From Larus michahellis (lineage: Eukaryota; Chordata; Aves; Charadriiformes; Laridae), in contig NC_133903.1 in assembly GCF_964199755.1 (NCBI RefSeq), positions 7,891,001 to 7,955,000 on the forward strand: DNA of 64,000 bases. The letters are read 5' to 3'. A program made the translations under genes and the position numbers. Position 1 is the first letter of the stretch; each line of letters starts with the position of its first letter. Shown here one piece after another: positions 1 through 22,390 of this stretch. The notes under the pieces are model-generated. The model saw only the letters and a list, made by a program, of their open reading frames with translations, had not been told where the DNA came from and did not search any database.

Positions 1-5157
<5,157 letters not shown>

Positions 5158-5817
5158 TGATTTTTCTTGGGAATTCGGGGGTTTTCCTCGCCACCTGCCT
5201 GCCATGCCCTCGGCAAGGGGGTTTCCCTGCGGGGCTTTCCCTGCCAGCTTTTCCCTGGCAGCACGGAGAGCACAGAGCAGAGTCCGGCCCATCACTCCTC
5301 CCTCTCCCCGCTTTCCACCTACTCCTGGAGACCTGTGCCCGTGGCCAGTCCTTCCCAAGGCTCTCCATGTCACGCCTGGCTCCCAGGCATGAGCTTTGAG
5401 CAGGCTTTCCAGAAGGTAAGTTCTTCAGTTACATTCAGCAAAAAAAAAAAGTCACTCTGAAGATTTGAAGCTTTCCAGCAATGGTTTGGCTACATTAAAT
5501 AATTAACAAGGACCATATGGGAATGGGAAGTTTGTGATGCGCCCACAAGCGGTTCCTGCCTCGCCGGTGCAGCGCTGGGTCGTGCCACCACACAAGGCTG
5601 GTGCTTCCAGGGCAGGGGAGACTGGAGAGACCGTGGGGGCTTCCAGCAGGGATCTGGTCGCTCCTTGGGTGCCTGCAGCTGCGCGGCTCCTCCGGCACGG
5701 GGCACACGGAGCAGCGTGTGCCAGGAGCACACGCTCCTGGAGCAACTGTGCAGCATCCAAGGAATGGTGGAGAGCTGGGACAGATGAACCAAAGTCATTT
5801 TGTAGAGGTTTGCAGAA

Positions 5818-5894
5818 GAGGATTCAGATACATCAGAAGAGGCAAGAGGATTCAGATACATCAGAAGAGGCAAGAGGATTCAGATACACCAGGA
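5818..5894. repeat. 28-bp tandem repeat, about 2.7 copies
   Basis: The segment beginning GATTCAGATACATCAGAAGA recurs at 5821, 5849 and 5877, an exact 28-bp period. The first two copies are identical and the third diverges after about 16 bases (CACC for CATC). It lies in an intron. Near-identity suggests a recent slippage or duplication event. Confidence 0.9.
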
Positions 5895-8661
5895 GCTGGA
5901 AGCGTAAGACTCATTCACATGCAATTTTCTGATGGGATTGACAGGATGATTCTTAATTGGAGCACACGGAATGAGCCATCCATCTCGCCCTTCTGGAATG
6001 CTCTCTTCTAATTTGAAAATACAGCGACCTCCCTGCACACGTGTGTGTCTGACTTCATGGTAGAGGCAAGCAGTGGGTTAGCTGGGAAAGGGAACAGTTG
6101 TTTCTGATGGAAGAGGAGATGAGAGATATGAAAATGATTCTTTGTCACTTAAGTTGAAAATACAACAGAGAATATCGCACAATGCAGAGTTACGTGTAAT
6201 GTTTGCTTGGTGCCTTGTGCTCCACTAAGAGCGGGATTGATTCCGTGTCTGGTACCTGCGGGTAGGAAGGAGTCTGAAATCCCATCGTTTCAAAGAAGTC
6301 GTTTCTTCTTACCACAAAGAAAGCAGCACAGCAAACATCCCCCTTTCATTTGCGTTGTTTCAGGTGACGCCTGTCTTTCTGTTAGGGTTGTGTAATTCAA
6401 AATGAGTATTTTGCCAAAAAAGAGAGTTTGTCAAAATGATTATAGTATAGCTAGAAGAGGAGATGCTTCACTTATATTTCCAACGGTGTATTCCAATTAA
6501 AGAGGGGTGAAGATCCTGGATGTCCCAGGATGACCTGACGTGACCGTGCTGCCGCTGTCGGCACGTGCACGTGTTGGTACAGCAGTTCTACCCGCGCTCA
6601 GAGGTGCCATATAATAGGATTTGTTCGTCTGTTTTTTCCGTCATGCTGCTGGTTATGAATTAATATAATTAACTAAGATAAATTAAGATATTAATATAAT
6701 TGGCTTTGGAGCTAATCTCGGAAAGAAACCCTTTCTCAGCCGTTAAATGTCGTGGCAGCCTTTGTACCCTGCCTTGTGCCCTGAGACCGGGCTGGGTTTT
6801 TAAGAGGGTGATGCTGAGTATGGTGCTGGGTATCAGCCATCGCTGACGGCGCTTGGCACCGAGGCGTTACTGACACTGCTGGGGCTGCCGGAGGCGTAAA
6901 CCCGGAGCACTACGGCAATATGTACAGTCCAGTGATTTGATTCTCAGTAGCGTAGGTAATCCATCCTTCCCGTGGTGCGCAGCACTGCTCCCTCAGCCCG
7001 GATAGTGGAGTAATCCGATGAGCCGAGAGTGGAGTCTATGCTAATTGAGCGATGGGCTAATTGATAAGGCCGAGTGACAGCAAGTCAGATGAGCGTCTGA
7101 AGGGAGCCCCTAACTTTGTGGGGAAAGCCAGCGGCAGCAGCCGGAGCGCTCAAAGGCAGCAGCGGGGTGCGAGGGCTTGGTGTCGCTGCCAGCGCTGGCC
7201 TGTGTGGGTGAAAGTGCAGAATACCCCCTCGAGGAAAGCACGATGGGTGCCTGTGAAAAAGCCAAGGGCATAAACGCGATGGGCTTTTCTGAGCCTTATC
7301 ACACCTGCACTTCCCTGAGGAGCTGGCCCCGGGAAGCTGCTGTCGGCATGCGAGAGCTTCAGGGCTTTGCACTGGTGGCACCACGGATCTGCACGGAGGT
7401 GAGATTACCCTGTCAGTCTCTGGAAGGTTTCAGTGATGCTTGGGTCCACCTTCGAGAAGAAATGTCTATTTACTACTCAATAAACCATGGAAGATCTTGC
7501 CGAATGATTGATCCAGACAGTACTGAATTATTAGGTCTTTGCCATTTTTCACTGTAGCTAAAGTCCTCCCAGAACCCTAAGAATGAATGTAGCACATCTG
7601 GAGACTTAGATGAAGAGAGCCATACATAAAATAAAATAGTTGCCCTTTTGGTTGTCAGCGTGAACTCCATAATCGTAGCACAGGACTGGAGAGTTAGTTC
7701 CTTTTTCTCCTTTCCTTTTTTAATCTTACACTTATCTCATTTATATATAACTTTCCTGAATATCCAAAAAAATAAGACAGTTCTAGTACAACAGTTGGCA
7801 TACAACCAACGGTTGTCAGCTCCGTAAAGAACCAACGGTGTGCTTTTGTTGCATTTTGTGATGTTCCAGTGGTGTTAAAACGGTGTGTATGTTGGAAGTC
7901 AGATGATGAGTTGCCTACAGATCAGGAAATACGTTGTCCAGAGGTGTCACGTCGCTCTGCCAGGCTACGCCTGTACCTTCACCTTGCGGCGTCTTCCCCT
8001 GTTGCATCCTCCTTCGTGAGTGAGTCAGTGTTCCAAGGAAAGAAATCCCTGGCCAGCTGAGCGATGGCTTGTGCTGGTGTCCCAAGGGGCGAGGAGCACC
8101 CCGGAGCCTGGTCGTGACGCAGCAGCCGAGGTGCTGCCATGATGTTTCAGACCGTAAGGACTCAAAAGAATCCTCCGCATCAATCTGGGTTAGCGCTGCT
8201 TGATCCTGCCTGTTCCCAGGCAGCTCCAATCGACAGGACAAAGTTGAGAGGCGTATGACAGGTTTGGATTTCGAGCGGACTTCGCATTGCCACAGCGCCC
8301 AGCTGAAAGGGCGGAGGTGTCAGCCTGGATGACACAGAAGATGTACGGATGCTCGCGGAGCTTCGGGATGGAGCCATGTCCCTTCCTGGCAGCCTGCGGT
8401 GCCGTTCTTGGCCGAGGTCCCGCTGCTGCGCTTCCTGCAGCCTCCTGTCTGCAGCGGGCACGTCCTGGCCTGGGCAAGAAAGTGTCCTGAGACAAAAGCC
8501 CGGCGTGAAGCCTTGCACTACATCGCCTGCCAATTCTGCTCAGTCTTTATCAGCCGCTTGCTGGGACAGCTTGATAGATGCGAACGTCAGCTGCTATTGC
8601 ATAAATTCAGATGTAGTAAATTAACTATGACAAATGGAGTTGGATAACGAAGGTCAAGTGC

Positions 8662-8688
8662 TTTTTTTAAAAAAAAAAAAAAAAAAAA
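8662..8688. repeat. T7-A20 homopolymer block
   Basis: Seven T followed by about twenty A, in an intron. It could be the tail of a retrocopy, but no recognisable body or target-site duplication was seen, so simple slippage is as likely. Confidence 0.7.
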
Positions 8689-11180
8689 GTTGTGAGCAGT
8701 ATTTGGCACGCGTCAGTTGTAAAACTTAAAGAGGTCTTGAGATTGTGTGAGCATCAGGAGTGTATTAAAAAGGGGTTAAAGGACTTCTGTACTCAGAGAT
8801 AGACATTAGAGACACTCAGTAGCAAAAGCAAGACACTTCACTTGGGGGTGACGGTCCTCGAGTCTCCCCAACTCTTATTCTAAGCTCTTTTCTGGAAAGA
8901 CCTTTCCTCCTCTTGGCCAAGCCACATGCCGAACCTGTTTTATCAGGGGGGTCGCGTTGTGTTTATATCCTCATCCTGTCTCCTGTGGACGTACCCTGAT
9001 GCTGCAGATTCAGGCCAAGTGCCAGACCGACTGTGACTGAAGCAGCCCCTCTTCAAACACCGGCTCGGGAGCAGCTGTAGGGACCTGAAGGCTCTCTCAC
9101 GCTCGGGTGCTGGCTGCTCGCCGGGGTGTCTGCCGGCGCTGCTGGTGATGCTGGGATGAGGCAAATGAAAATCCTCTTCCTTCCCCCTCTTTGTGTTGCT
9201 TTTTTCCGCTCTGCTCAGGACGGAAAGCCTTCCCCGGCTTTGGTCAGCATTTCAGGGAGTCCCGTGGCCAGCCCCGGTGCTGCTGGGCTGCAGCCTGCGG
9301 GAGAAGGAACATGGGCTCGCCTGGAATGGCTGGAACGCAGAGGTGTGCTTTTTGGGTGTCATTTAATGGAAGCATTACATTGCCCTTGAATTTTATTACA
9401 GCTTGTTTTCACAGAGGTTAATTTAGTGTCAAATCTGATCTGACAAGATTGTTTTTCAGCCGCGATAGAGTATTTAGGAAGCTTTCACAGAATATGACTA
9501 TTTTGCCTGCTGATAAGTACACGTTTCTTTGCGGAGATAGCTTTGAAATACAATAGGGTGAGGATTGCTGAAAGCAAAGTTACACAACACAGGGCTGGCT
9601 TCGCGGAGACGCAGAGGCTGCTCTTGCTCGGTTGCCCGCGTTTAGATCCCTCTTGGGCCAAGGTCAACGAGCAGCTTTCCGTGGGCGCCAGAGCTAGAGG
9701 CAAAGGCTTCGGCTTCATGAATGGCGAAGGGTCAAGTGTTGAGTGCCCGAGGCTGCACACTCTTGTCGCCAGGGATGATGATAAGTAAGATTTTGGTGAT
9801 TGGGTAAGATTTTGGAGATTGCCACGCTGAACCGCACGGTGGGGCGAGCATCGAACCGGCAAGGACTCTGCTGTTTGTCCCCTGAGCTGGTTGGAAGTAC
9901 AATGCTCTCCAGGCTGGGTATCCCCTTCTCTTGGGGACGTTGCAAAAGCCTGAAGATTACAATGAGGAAAAAGCCGGTATACTTTGGGAGAGGTGACTTT
10001 ATTTCCTTCTCAACGTATGCACTTTTCCCCATGGGAAAGCGAGCGTAGCGTACTGTCTCCGGCAGTAGCAGGTCCCGGTGGCTGTTGGATGATTTCAGCC
10101 TCCTCCTTGGGGCAGAGCGGCGTTAGCAACGATGATGTTTGTCAGTCCTGGGGGACCATTCCTTTAGTTATCAGCGCAGGAGTTTTTCAGGTGTTCGTAG
10201 GTGCTGCAGGTGACCTTGAATGGAGGATTTTACCAGCACGGAGAACCTTGCGAGAACCAATTAGCAGCAGCAAAGGCTGGGAGATTACTTGTGAGGCTCC
10301 TATCTGGAGGAGCTGCGAGCAGCAGCCAAATTGAACTGCTGGAATCGGGTTAATGGAATTTCATGCTAGACTGAGCTCAGTGCAAGCCTTACACTGTCGC
10401 ATATTTCTAAAAATTAAAACCGAATACATTGTGAGATAGCTTTTTACAAATTGGTTCGGCAAATTAGATAGCCCCTGGACCAATGAGGAGGTGCCGAGCT
10501 GCTGATGAGATTTTGTGTTTAAAAATGTGGGGGTTTTGTCAGGCTCCTTAATAAGCAATTGTGGTCGCAGCAGCTTGCGCGATTGCTTGGGGATGCAGGA
10601 GGAGCGCTTTCTATTCCGGTTTGTTCAAAATGGATTTGTAGCTTCCTACGTTCAGCCTGAACTGGCATGGGAGTGCAACGCTCTTCGATATCGGATAGTA
10701 AGGGAGGTGGAGCGGGATAAAAAATCCTGTATTTTACCTTAATACGTTTATATTCACCTGTCCTTTTCTGGCGGGGTGAGAGACAGAAGTCAGCCCTGAG
10801 AAGAAAAAGCTTATTTAACCCTCAGTTTTCTACGTCAGATGACCTAGAGGACGTTTGGGTTAGCTCCCTGGGCACATTGGCTGTGGGGAGAGGGGTGATG
10901 GGGTAATGGGCAGATGCGGTTCCCAGTTGCTGTCACAGAGATTAACTGGGAACCGGCCACACAGCACGATGTGTTGGGGCTGCTGACGTCTGCAGTGTCC
11001 TTCTTGGTGCCATCCTTGTCACCCTTATGGAAAAGGTTCCCGTAGCTCAGGGTAGGGTTTGACCTGGAAAAGAGCTGATTAACGTGGGATTTCAGGAGCA
11101 CTGGCTGGTTTTGTAACGACCTTTCTCCACACTGTTTTCAGTAATTCTTTCTCTTTTCTCCCCATCCCATCTCTTTGCAG

Positions 11181-11327
11181 AGAGCCAAGATTGGAACAGG
11201 GTCCAAGGCTGCGGATGAGAAGACAACAAATGCCATTTCTAAATTTGACAACAACGGGAGCAGAGATCGGATGAAACTTTCGGATTTCAATTTCCTGATG
11301 GTGCTGGGAAAAGGGAGCTTTGGGAAG
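11181..11327 (+). CDS. PRKCB: PRKCB coding exon: V3 hinge and kinase glycine-rich loop
   Basis: 147 nt, 49 whole codons, residues 307-355. It completes the V3 hinge and opens the kinase domain at about F342. The nucleotide-binding glycine loop LGKGSFGK is intact (G349, G351, G354). The hinge differs from human at several positions (T312, S314, A316, A317, D318, A324, S333, S340), as expected for the fastest-evolving part of the protein, but length is conserved. The acceptor is CTTTGCAG. The donor at 11328 is GTGTGG, the least consensus-like of the shared exons; reading on into the intron hits a stop after twelve codons. Confidence 0.97.
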
Positions 11328-12830
11328 GTGTGGTACAACATACTCCTTTGCACTTTCTGTATTTAACACCCGTTTGTGGTATTTCTGAGCCGCGGCCCTG
11401 TGGCTACTCTGGTGTGATCTGCCCTTGCTCTGACTGGGAGCACTGGTGTCACGGTAATGGGAGCCCAGTTTGTCAGCTCCCTTCTGGACGGTGTGGCTGC
11501 TGTGTCACAGTGATGAAGATCTGAGGGGTCTGATCAGATCACAAAAATCAGATGCTCTTTTTTGGGAAGCAGGGTGTATACTGTGTCTTTAAAGCTCTTC
11601 TTTATTGGACCATTTTTTTTTCCTCCAATAATTACAAATATATGTGAACATTTTAATTAACTTTCCAGACCGGTTATAAGTGGTAACAGAATTTCATTCT
11701 TCTAGTAATTATGTGACTTGGAACCTTCATTTTTCTTGGGGTCTTGCCAACTTTGTCATGATTGCCATTAGAAATTCCAGTCCTCGGGTGGCTGCTGGGG
11801 CTTCACAGCCCGGAGCGGGCAGGAAGGTGGGCTGCTGTTGCTGTGTTTGCTGCCGTGACGGGTGGCTTGAGGCTGCTCTTGATTAGTGAGCTGCCGTAAT
11901 TGCAGGGAATATCGCTCTGCCTTTGGGCACATCTCTTGGGCGGGCAGCGGAGGCAAGGAGAGAACACCAGGGGAGCGATGCTCACCCATCGCTTGCTGAG
12001 CAGAAGGAGTGAACCTGCCTTCCACAGCTGGTACCCGTTCCCTCCTCCAGACTTTTGCTGCTGGCATTTGAGCTCTGGGAGGTCCCAGCCTCTCTAGATG
12101 GGTGTTTGCTCCCTTTCTGGAGGTGAAGAGCTTAGAGATCCACTGAAGCGTCTGTGACAGGAGGAGAACGAGGAGTTCCTGATGGTCCCCAGCATCCAGA
12201 GCAGCAGCCTGCAGTTCCCCTGCCGGCGATGCTGCTGTTGCTCTGCGTTTTGCATCTTTGCTGCAGGTTGGCAGCCCTGGGGGAGCAGAAAAGCTCCATG
12301 CATTGTACCCGTGCTGCTCTCGCTCAGTAACACATACATATTCCCGTTTCTGCATCGTTTTTACCCCTTTTTCTCTCCCTCCCAACACCTAATCCCTTTT
12401 AAAGCCTGGCATCTGGAAACTGTAGTTGTGGTTCCCCACCCCCCCACCCTTCCTCCTTTTAATTTGAGAAACATTAGCAAACTCTTCAGTCGGCATCATG
12501 GCTTATATAAGGGAACGTGTGACAGAAACTGTTCCCTGGAACAGAATGTTATAAATATGCTAATTAGTGCTTATTAAAACAGCATGTTGGTTCCTACGGT
12601 TGGATGCAGCCTCACCCTCACGTGTGCCTGCGCCTGGCTGGGGAACGCTCCCCCAGGTCCCCTCCTGCCTCCCCGCCGTCCCGCTGCCCGTCCCGCCGGC
12701 GCGGGGACACCCGGGTGGCACGGGGACACCCAGATGGCAGGGCGGAGGGTACCCGGCCGCAGGGCCCTGCTGCACGGGAGGCTTTGCTACCTGCTTGTTG
12801 TACACGCACATGGCGGTGACAGATGTTTCG

Positions 12831-13262
12831 TAGAATCATGGAATGTGTTGGGGTGGAAGGGACCTTTAAAGGCCATCTAGTCCAACCCCCCTGCAATGAG
12901 CAGGGACATCTCCAACTAGATCAGGTTGCTCAGAGCCCCGTCCAGCCTGACCTGGAACGTTTCCAGGGATGGGGCATCTCCCACCTCTCTGGGCAACCTG
13001 GGCCAGCGTTTCACCACTCAGAGTAAATTTCTTCCTAATATCTAATCTAAATCTCCCCTCTTCCAGTTTAAAACTGTTACCCCTTGTCCTATGGCTCCAC
13101 TCCCTGATAACGAGTCCCTTCCCATCCTTCCTGTAGCCCCTTTAGGGATAGAAGGGGCTCTAAGGTCTCCCTGGAGCCTTCTCTTCTCCAGGCTGAACCC
13201 CCCCGACTCTCTCAGTCGGCTCCAGCCCTTGGAGCATCTTCGTGGCCTCCTCTGGACCCAAA
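12831..13262 (-). mobile_element. CR1 LINE 3' fragment
   Basis: The + strand begins with the reversed CR1 tail (TAGAATCATGGAATG) and the hallmark GGAAGGGACCTTTAAAGGCC...CCAACCCCC stretch, then the GTTGCTCAGAGCC and CTTCTCCAGGCTGAAC segments typical of avian CR1 3' ends. The element is therefore inserted with its coding strand on the minus strand, antisense to PRKCB. It is 5'-truncated, as CR1 copies usually are; the body fades after about 13262. Reading frames are disrupted. Confidence 0.9.
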
Positions 13263-13726
13263 GGAGAGGCAGGAGCTGGGCAGAGGTGCACAGCAGGTTC
13301 CCTGCCCTTGGCGTGCCCAGCAGCCGGTGCTCCGTGGCCGACATCCTTCCCCAGGGCTGGCACCGCCTGCTCCCGTGCTTGGCTGTGAGCTGCCAGCCTC
13401 CCCCCTCCCAGCCCCTGCTGCTGCCGTTCAGGCTGTGAGAGCTCTTGGAGTATAATCACACTGTTTTAGTGAGTCTTTGTCTTGGGAATAAGCTCATTAA
13501 CCCTTTGGCATCAATAGCTTAGATTTACGGCTTAGTATCTTTCTCTCTCCGCCACTGCGGCCGTCCAGGGTCGGGAGTACCTATGTGTTGGCCTCGATGG
13601 AGTTTAATAAACTTGCTTTCTCTACATCCAGCATCAGAATATCTCCAGTTATTATGCTGGAGCATTCCCAAACAAATACTCTATATTACAGGAATAAATC
13701 AAGTAAAATATCAGCTTTTTCTGCAC

Positions 13727-13759
13727 CAAAAAAAAAAAAAATATTAAAAAAAAAAAAAG
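13727..13759. repeat. A-rich tract
   Basis: A13, then TATT, then A12 and GAAGG. Simple-sequence DNA inside an intron with no function visible. Confidence 0.7.
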
Positions 13760-16604
13760 AAGGCAGTTTACTTTCCAGAGAGTGAGCTGGCAGATGGAGG
13801 TCCCCACAGAGCCAGGCGTCGAGGTTTAGGCGATGGAAAATAGCTCTGGTTTGGAAAATAGCTCAGAGACAGGGGCTCGGGTGTGCGTGGTCCCGGCTCG
13901 GCGTGTTCAGCCCCAGGGCGCAGGGTGACCCTCCGTGCTCCTTGGTGGCCTCGGGGCTTCGTGGCCGGGGGGTCCGTAGGAGCTGCCGGGAGCTGTAACT
14001 GGTGGCAGTCCCCCGCTGGGCTGGCACGGGGAGGGGAGATGTTCCTGACTGAAGAAGGCAGCGCTTGGCACAGCCCACCCTGCGTTTGCTTCGCTGTAAT
14101 ATAAATAGAGGAAAGTTAAATTATGTGGCTTGCTCATATTTTTGCAGCTAATCAATCTGTCATGCTATCAAGCTGTCAATCTTTTCTGGGGGTTTTATGG
14201 TGTTTTTCTGAGTGGGGCTGATTCTTTTGCCTCTGCAGTTTTGGATTAGAGTGTGATGGGAGACAATTTTCGTGTCCCATGATAATCTTCAAGCTGTAAA
14301 ATGCTTTCCTCTCCTCTCTTGGTATGAAAAGTGGCAGAGGGGCTGGCGGTTGGTGCATTCGGGCAGGGACTCGGTGTCTTGGACTTGCAGAGCTGCGCTG
14401 TAGCCCCTGGGCGCGTGGTGAGCTTTGGGTGTCCTCTCCCTCCTTCACCAACGTGCATCTTGTTCAGGGTGTTTCCAAACTGCGCCGGGTGCGTTCGTGT
14501 GTTTGAATCCTTTTGTGTTTACGATGCAGTGGGTCCCAATTTTTTTTCTTTATCATTATCAGGCTCTGCTGAAGCCTGCTCATCGGGTGGCTGTCCTTCT
14601 CCTGAGATTTCAGGAGCAGTCACCATAGGAACTGCCATGCCAGCGTGCTGGAGCCAGCCCTCCGCCAGCCCCTGGCACACCGAGAGCAGCGAGCTGGGAG
14701 CAGGCTCAGCTGGACGGGCTGTGGCCCCGCACCACAAGCTGTCGCATTGGCACCGCACCGCCGAGCTGCCGCGGGCATGGTCGGAGGGAGACGGCGTCGA
14801 GGACGGTCACATAACGCCCCCCTCAAGGATGCGATCGACCCTGTCTCCTGCTTGGGGAACAGGCCAAGTCTGCGAGCGCTTGTGCAGGCTTCATGCCTGT
14901 CACTCAGGGTGCAGAAGCTATTTTCTCGATTGGCCGCAGACCAGAGCCTGCAGTCTCTTCTGCATATGCAAATTCGCAGTGATTACAAGCATCCTGCCCG
15001 GCATTAGTCGGGATGCGCACTTCTGGAGCTGCTCGCTCCGCCAGCCCAGATGTGAGAAGGCAATGTAGTGACGTGGCAGCATCCCTCTGCGCTCCCCCAG
15101 CCACACGCTCTCCCGCTCGGCCTCTCCGCTGAGGGCGTCGCGCAGATGATTTTTAGGCAGCTGCAAAGTCCTTTTGCTTCTTAGGTTTCAGTAAAGCAGG
15201 GCTGGTTGGCTCAGCCGTGGTTCGGGATTGCCGTGTCCCCGGGACACTACTGCACGAAACATTTACAGTCCGTGTATGCTCGAGAGCGGTTTTTTGCATT
15301 TAATGTGGTACAGCAGCCAAGCTCTGCCTCTCGCCGCAGGGACCCAGCGTGCTGGGGTGGTGGTAGCCGCGTCCCTGGTCGGGTTGGAATCACCCACTGA
15401 CATCTTGGTGGCACCCACCGCGCTCTCTCTGGGGTTCCCTCCCATGCGGGACAGGCTCCTGTTGCCGTGGCAGAGTTCGGCTCCCCTGCGGTGTCGTTTA
15501 ATACAGCCGAACCCCCTTTGCCAGCAGCTGGTTTTTACCTTTACATTCCATCTGCGTCTACCCCCTGGGAAGTCTCCCGGGGTGTTTATCCCCAAACACG
15601 CTCCACCAACAGCCCACTCTCCCCTGCAAAATGTCTGGAGAAGCACCAGGATGCTTCCCGAGCTCTGCCTGGCACTGCCATCCCTCTGACTCCGAAGGGG
15701 GCTCCTGCTGCCTCCCCCTCCCTGGCACGGTCCCTTTGGGGCAGTAGCAGATGCCGGGCTCAGATTCCCTGGTTTAGATCCTTCTTCTCTGCAACGGTTA
15801 TGGATAGCGAGGCAGGTCTGTATGTAATTGATACTGCATATAAACCGCTTATTCCCGGGTAACAGGCTTCGTCTTCCCACAAACTCTGTTCTTGGAGTGG
15901 TCGCTTTTCCACCAGTTTTGAACTGCTGAAGCCCATCTGCTTTTATCACTTAAAAACCAGCCCTGTTTTTTAGCCCCTGGGCACGGTGACTCGTAAATCT
16001 TAACCCCCTGTAAAAACGGTGAAGGCGAATGGAGGCAGGGAACTGAAAGGGTTCGGTTTGTGCCGAATGGCAAGGGAGGGCAGAGGTGCCACCCTGTCCC
16101 GCGGCTGCACCGGGCTGTCCCTGTCCGTGTCGCTCCTGCCAGCCCAGCTCCTCCGTTCGGTGCGAAGGGCTCTTGCGAGACACGCCAGGGAGCTGGAAAG
16201 GATGAAGCGCAAACCTGGTCCCAGTTGCTGTGCCGTGCTGGGCTGCGTCACAGCAGCGTGCCGAGCTTTCCTCAAACATCAGCGAGTAAATAAATCAGTT
16301 ACTGAAGTCGCCGGCGCGCTGTCGCTCTGCTTTGTAGCCCTGCCGAGGGGTGAGTGCGGCGTGTGGCCGCTGCGATCCCGGCCCCGCTGATGAAAATGTA
16401 AATGTCAGTGGCTTCTCCAAAGCACTTGGCACGGAGGAGCCCTGATGCCTTTCCCAGCTAATCCTGACGAGCAGCGTGTCAAGGACAGCCAGCCTCTCCA
16501 GGGCCGCGGCCAAGCGCCCGCAACGAGCCAGAGCCACACGCTTTCCAGAAGCACTTTTCCTCTTGCACTGCTGTTTTCACTCGAACAAGTGGGTGGGCAA
16601 CAAG

Positions 16605-17308
16605 GACCTCGGTCCTCGGGCTGCGTCCCCTGCCGTGTCCCTAGTCCTCAGGCTGCGTCCCCTGCCGTGTCCCTAGTCCTCGGGCTGCGTCCCCTGCTGT
16701 GTCCCTAGTCCTCGGGCTGCGTCCCCTGCCTTGTCGCTAATCCTCGGGCTGCGTCCCCTGCCTTGTCCCCAGTCCTTGGGCTGCGTCCCCTGCCTTGTCC
16801 CCAGTCCTTGCGCTGTGTCCCCTGCCTTATTCCCAGTCCCCGGGCTGTGTCCCCTGCCTTGTCCCTAGTCCTTGCGCTGTGTCCCCTGCCTTGTCCCTAG
16901 TCCTCGCGCTGTGTCCCCTGCCATGTCCCCAGTCCTCGGGCTGTGTCCCCTGCCTTATTCCCAATCCTCGGGCTGTGTCCCCTGCCGTGTCCCCAGTCCT
17001 CGGGCTGTGTCCCCTGCCTCGTCCCCAGTCTTCAGGCTGTGTCCCCTGCCTTGTCCCTAGTCCTTGCGCTGTGTCCCCTGCCTTGTCCCTAGTCCTCACG
17101 CTGTGTTCCCTGCCTTGTTCCCAGTCCTCGGGCTGTGTCCCCTGCCTTGTTCCCAGGCCTCGCACTGTGTCCCCTGCCTTATTCCCAATCCTCGCGCTGT
17201 GTCCCCTGCCGTGTCCCCAGTCCTCGCGCTGTGTCCCCTGCCTTGTCCCGAGTCCTCGCGCTGTGTCCCCTGTCTTGTCCCTAGTCCTCGCGCTGTGTCC
17301 CCTGCCTT
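16605..17308. repeat. 32-bp minisatellite, 21 full units plus a partial first unit
   Basis: Units of GTCCCCAGTCCTCGGGCTGT followed by GTCCCCTGCCTT start every 32 bases from 16637 to 17277 with no insertion or deletion (20 steps = 640 bp), preceded by a partial unit from about 16605. Variation is by substitution only: CTAG or CCAG at positions 5-8, CGGG, CGCG or TGCG near positions 13-16, and ATTCCC starts at units 7, 11 and 18. It is C/T-rich on the + strand and G/A-rich on the other. It lies in the intron before the K371 exon. Long open frames on both strands arise because the unit lacks stop codons; they are not genes. Confidence 0.96.
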
Positions 17309-18382
17309 GCTGCCCCGGGGCTGGCAGGCTGCTGCCCTGTCCCCAGAGCCCAGAGAGGGCTGCTCTGCCCCAGCTGTGGCGCCCCGGGGAGTCTCGGGGC
17401 TCTGCAGGGCGCCGGGCAGGCTGTGATGGGGAGCGCGGGGCTCCAGCGCTGTGTCGTCTGCCTGGGGCTGACAGGAGGGTTAATCCTGCTCTCCTGAGTG
17501 TCTCAAAAGTCATCTGAGACCCGCTCGCGTTCCCTCTGCCAATCTGCTGCAGTCCGAAGTGCATTGCAGTTCCGCCCTATTGATGTTGACTTCTCGTAAT
17601 TTATTTTCAAAACATCCGAACTGCTGTTCCTGATGTGACTGGAGGATTTCTGCAGACTCTTTCAAATGGAAAGCTATTCGTTTCCACTGAGCGCTCGAAT
17701 CTAACATGATGAGAGAGTGCGAGGAGGGAAAACGGGAAGCAAAGTGTGCTTTCAGAGTCCGTTTATTTTGCTGGCAGCCCGAGGAGCGGCTTACACTGAT
17801 GGAGCGTGGTGGAGCGGCCTGGGGATCCTCACTGGGGCTGATGGGATTAATGAGGGAAATTTGCACCAGCAGAAGCAGTGCATCTCGTTTCTTGTAATAA
17901 ATAAACTTGCAAATGGGAGAAACTCGTTTAAAATGGGAGGTTGGGTGGATTCTTCTGGATGAGAGGGGCTTTGGCTGAGTGATGGACCGGCACGTAATTG
18001 GGTTTTGATCACTGTGTACATTGCGGGGCGGGGGGGTGTGTAAGGCGGAGAAAATCTTGCTGTTTTTTCTTATTATTGGCTAGATACTGACTCTTTTCCA
18101 CTTCTAAGTTTTTACCACTTCATAATTTGATGGACTCCGCGTTCGAACTCTTGACGCCATCCCCCAATGGTGCTTGCACCCTGAGGGTGCCGAACCGGAG
18201 CCAAACTTGGGAATAAAAGGTGGTGAAAGGTGATCTGTGGCTCAGACATCGGCAAACCCTTCGGGCTGGGTTCCTTGAGGTGGTTAGGTGGCGAGGAAGT
18301 AGATACGTTACTTGTTAGATTTAGGGTTCCTAAATACTTTTGGAAATAGCACTGGTAGCTTTCTGCATCATTTGGCACCTAA

Positions 18383-22390
<4,008 letters not shown>

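Noticed and set aside
16795..17564. Two open frames of about 240 codons, one on each strand, with 32-residue cysteine/proline or glycine/arginine repeats
   Set aside because: They are translations of the 32-bp minisatellite. Both strands are open because the unit lacks stops, and no splice or homology evidence supports a protein.
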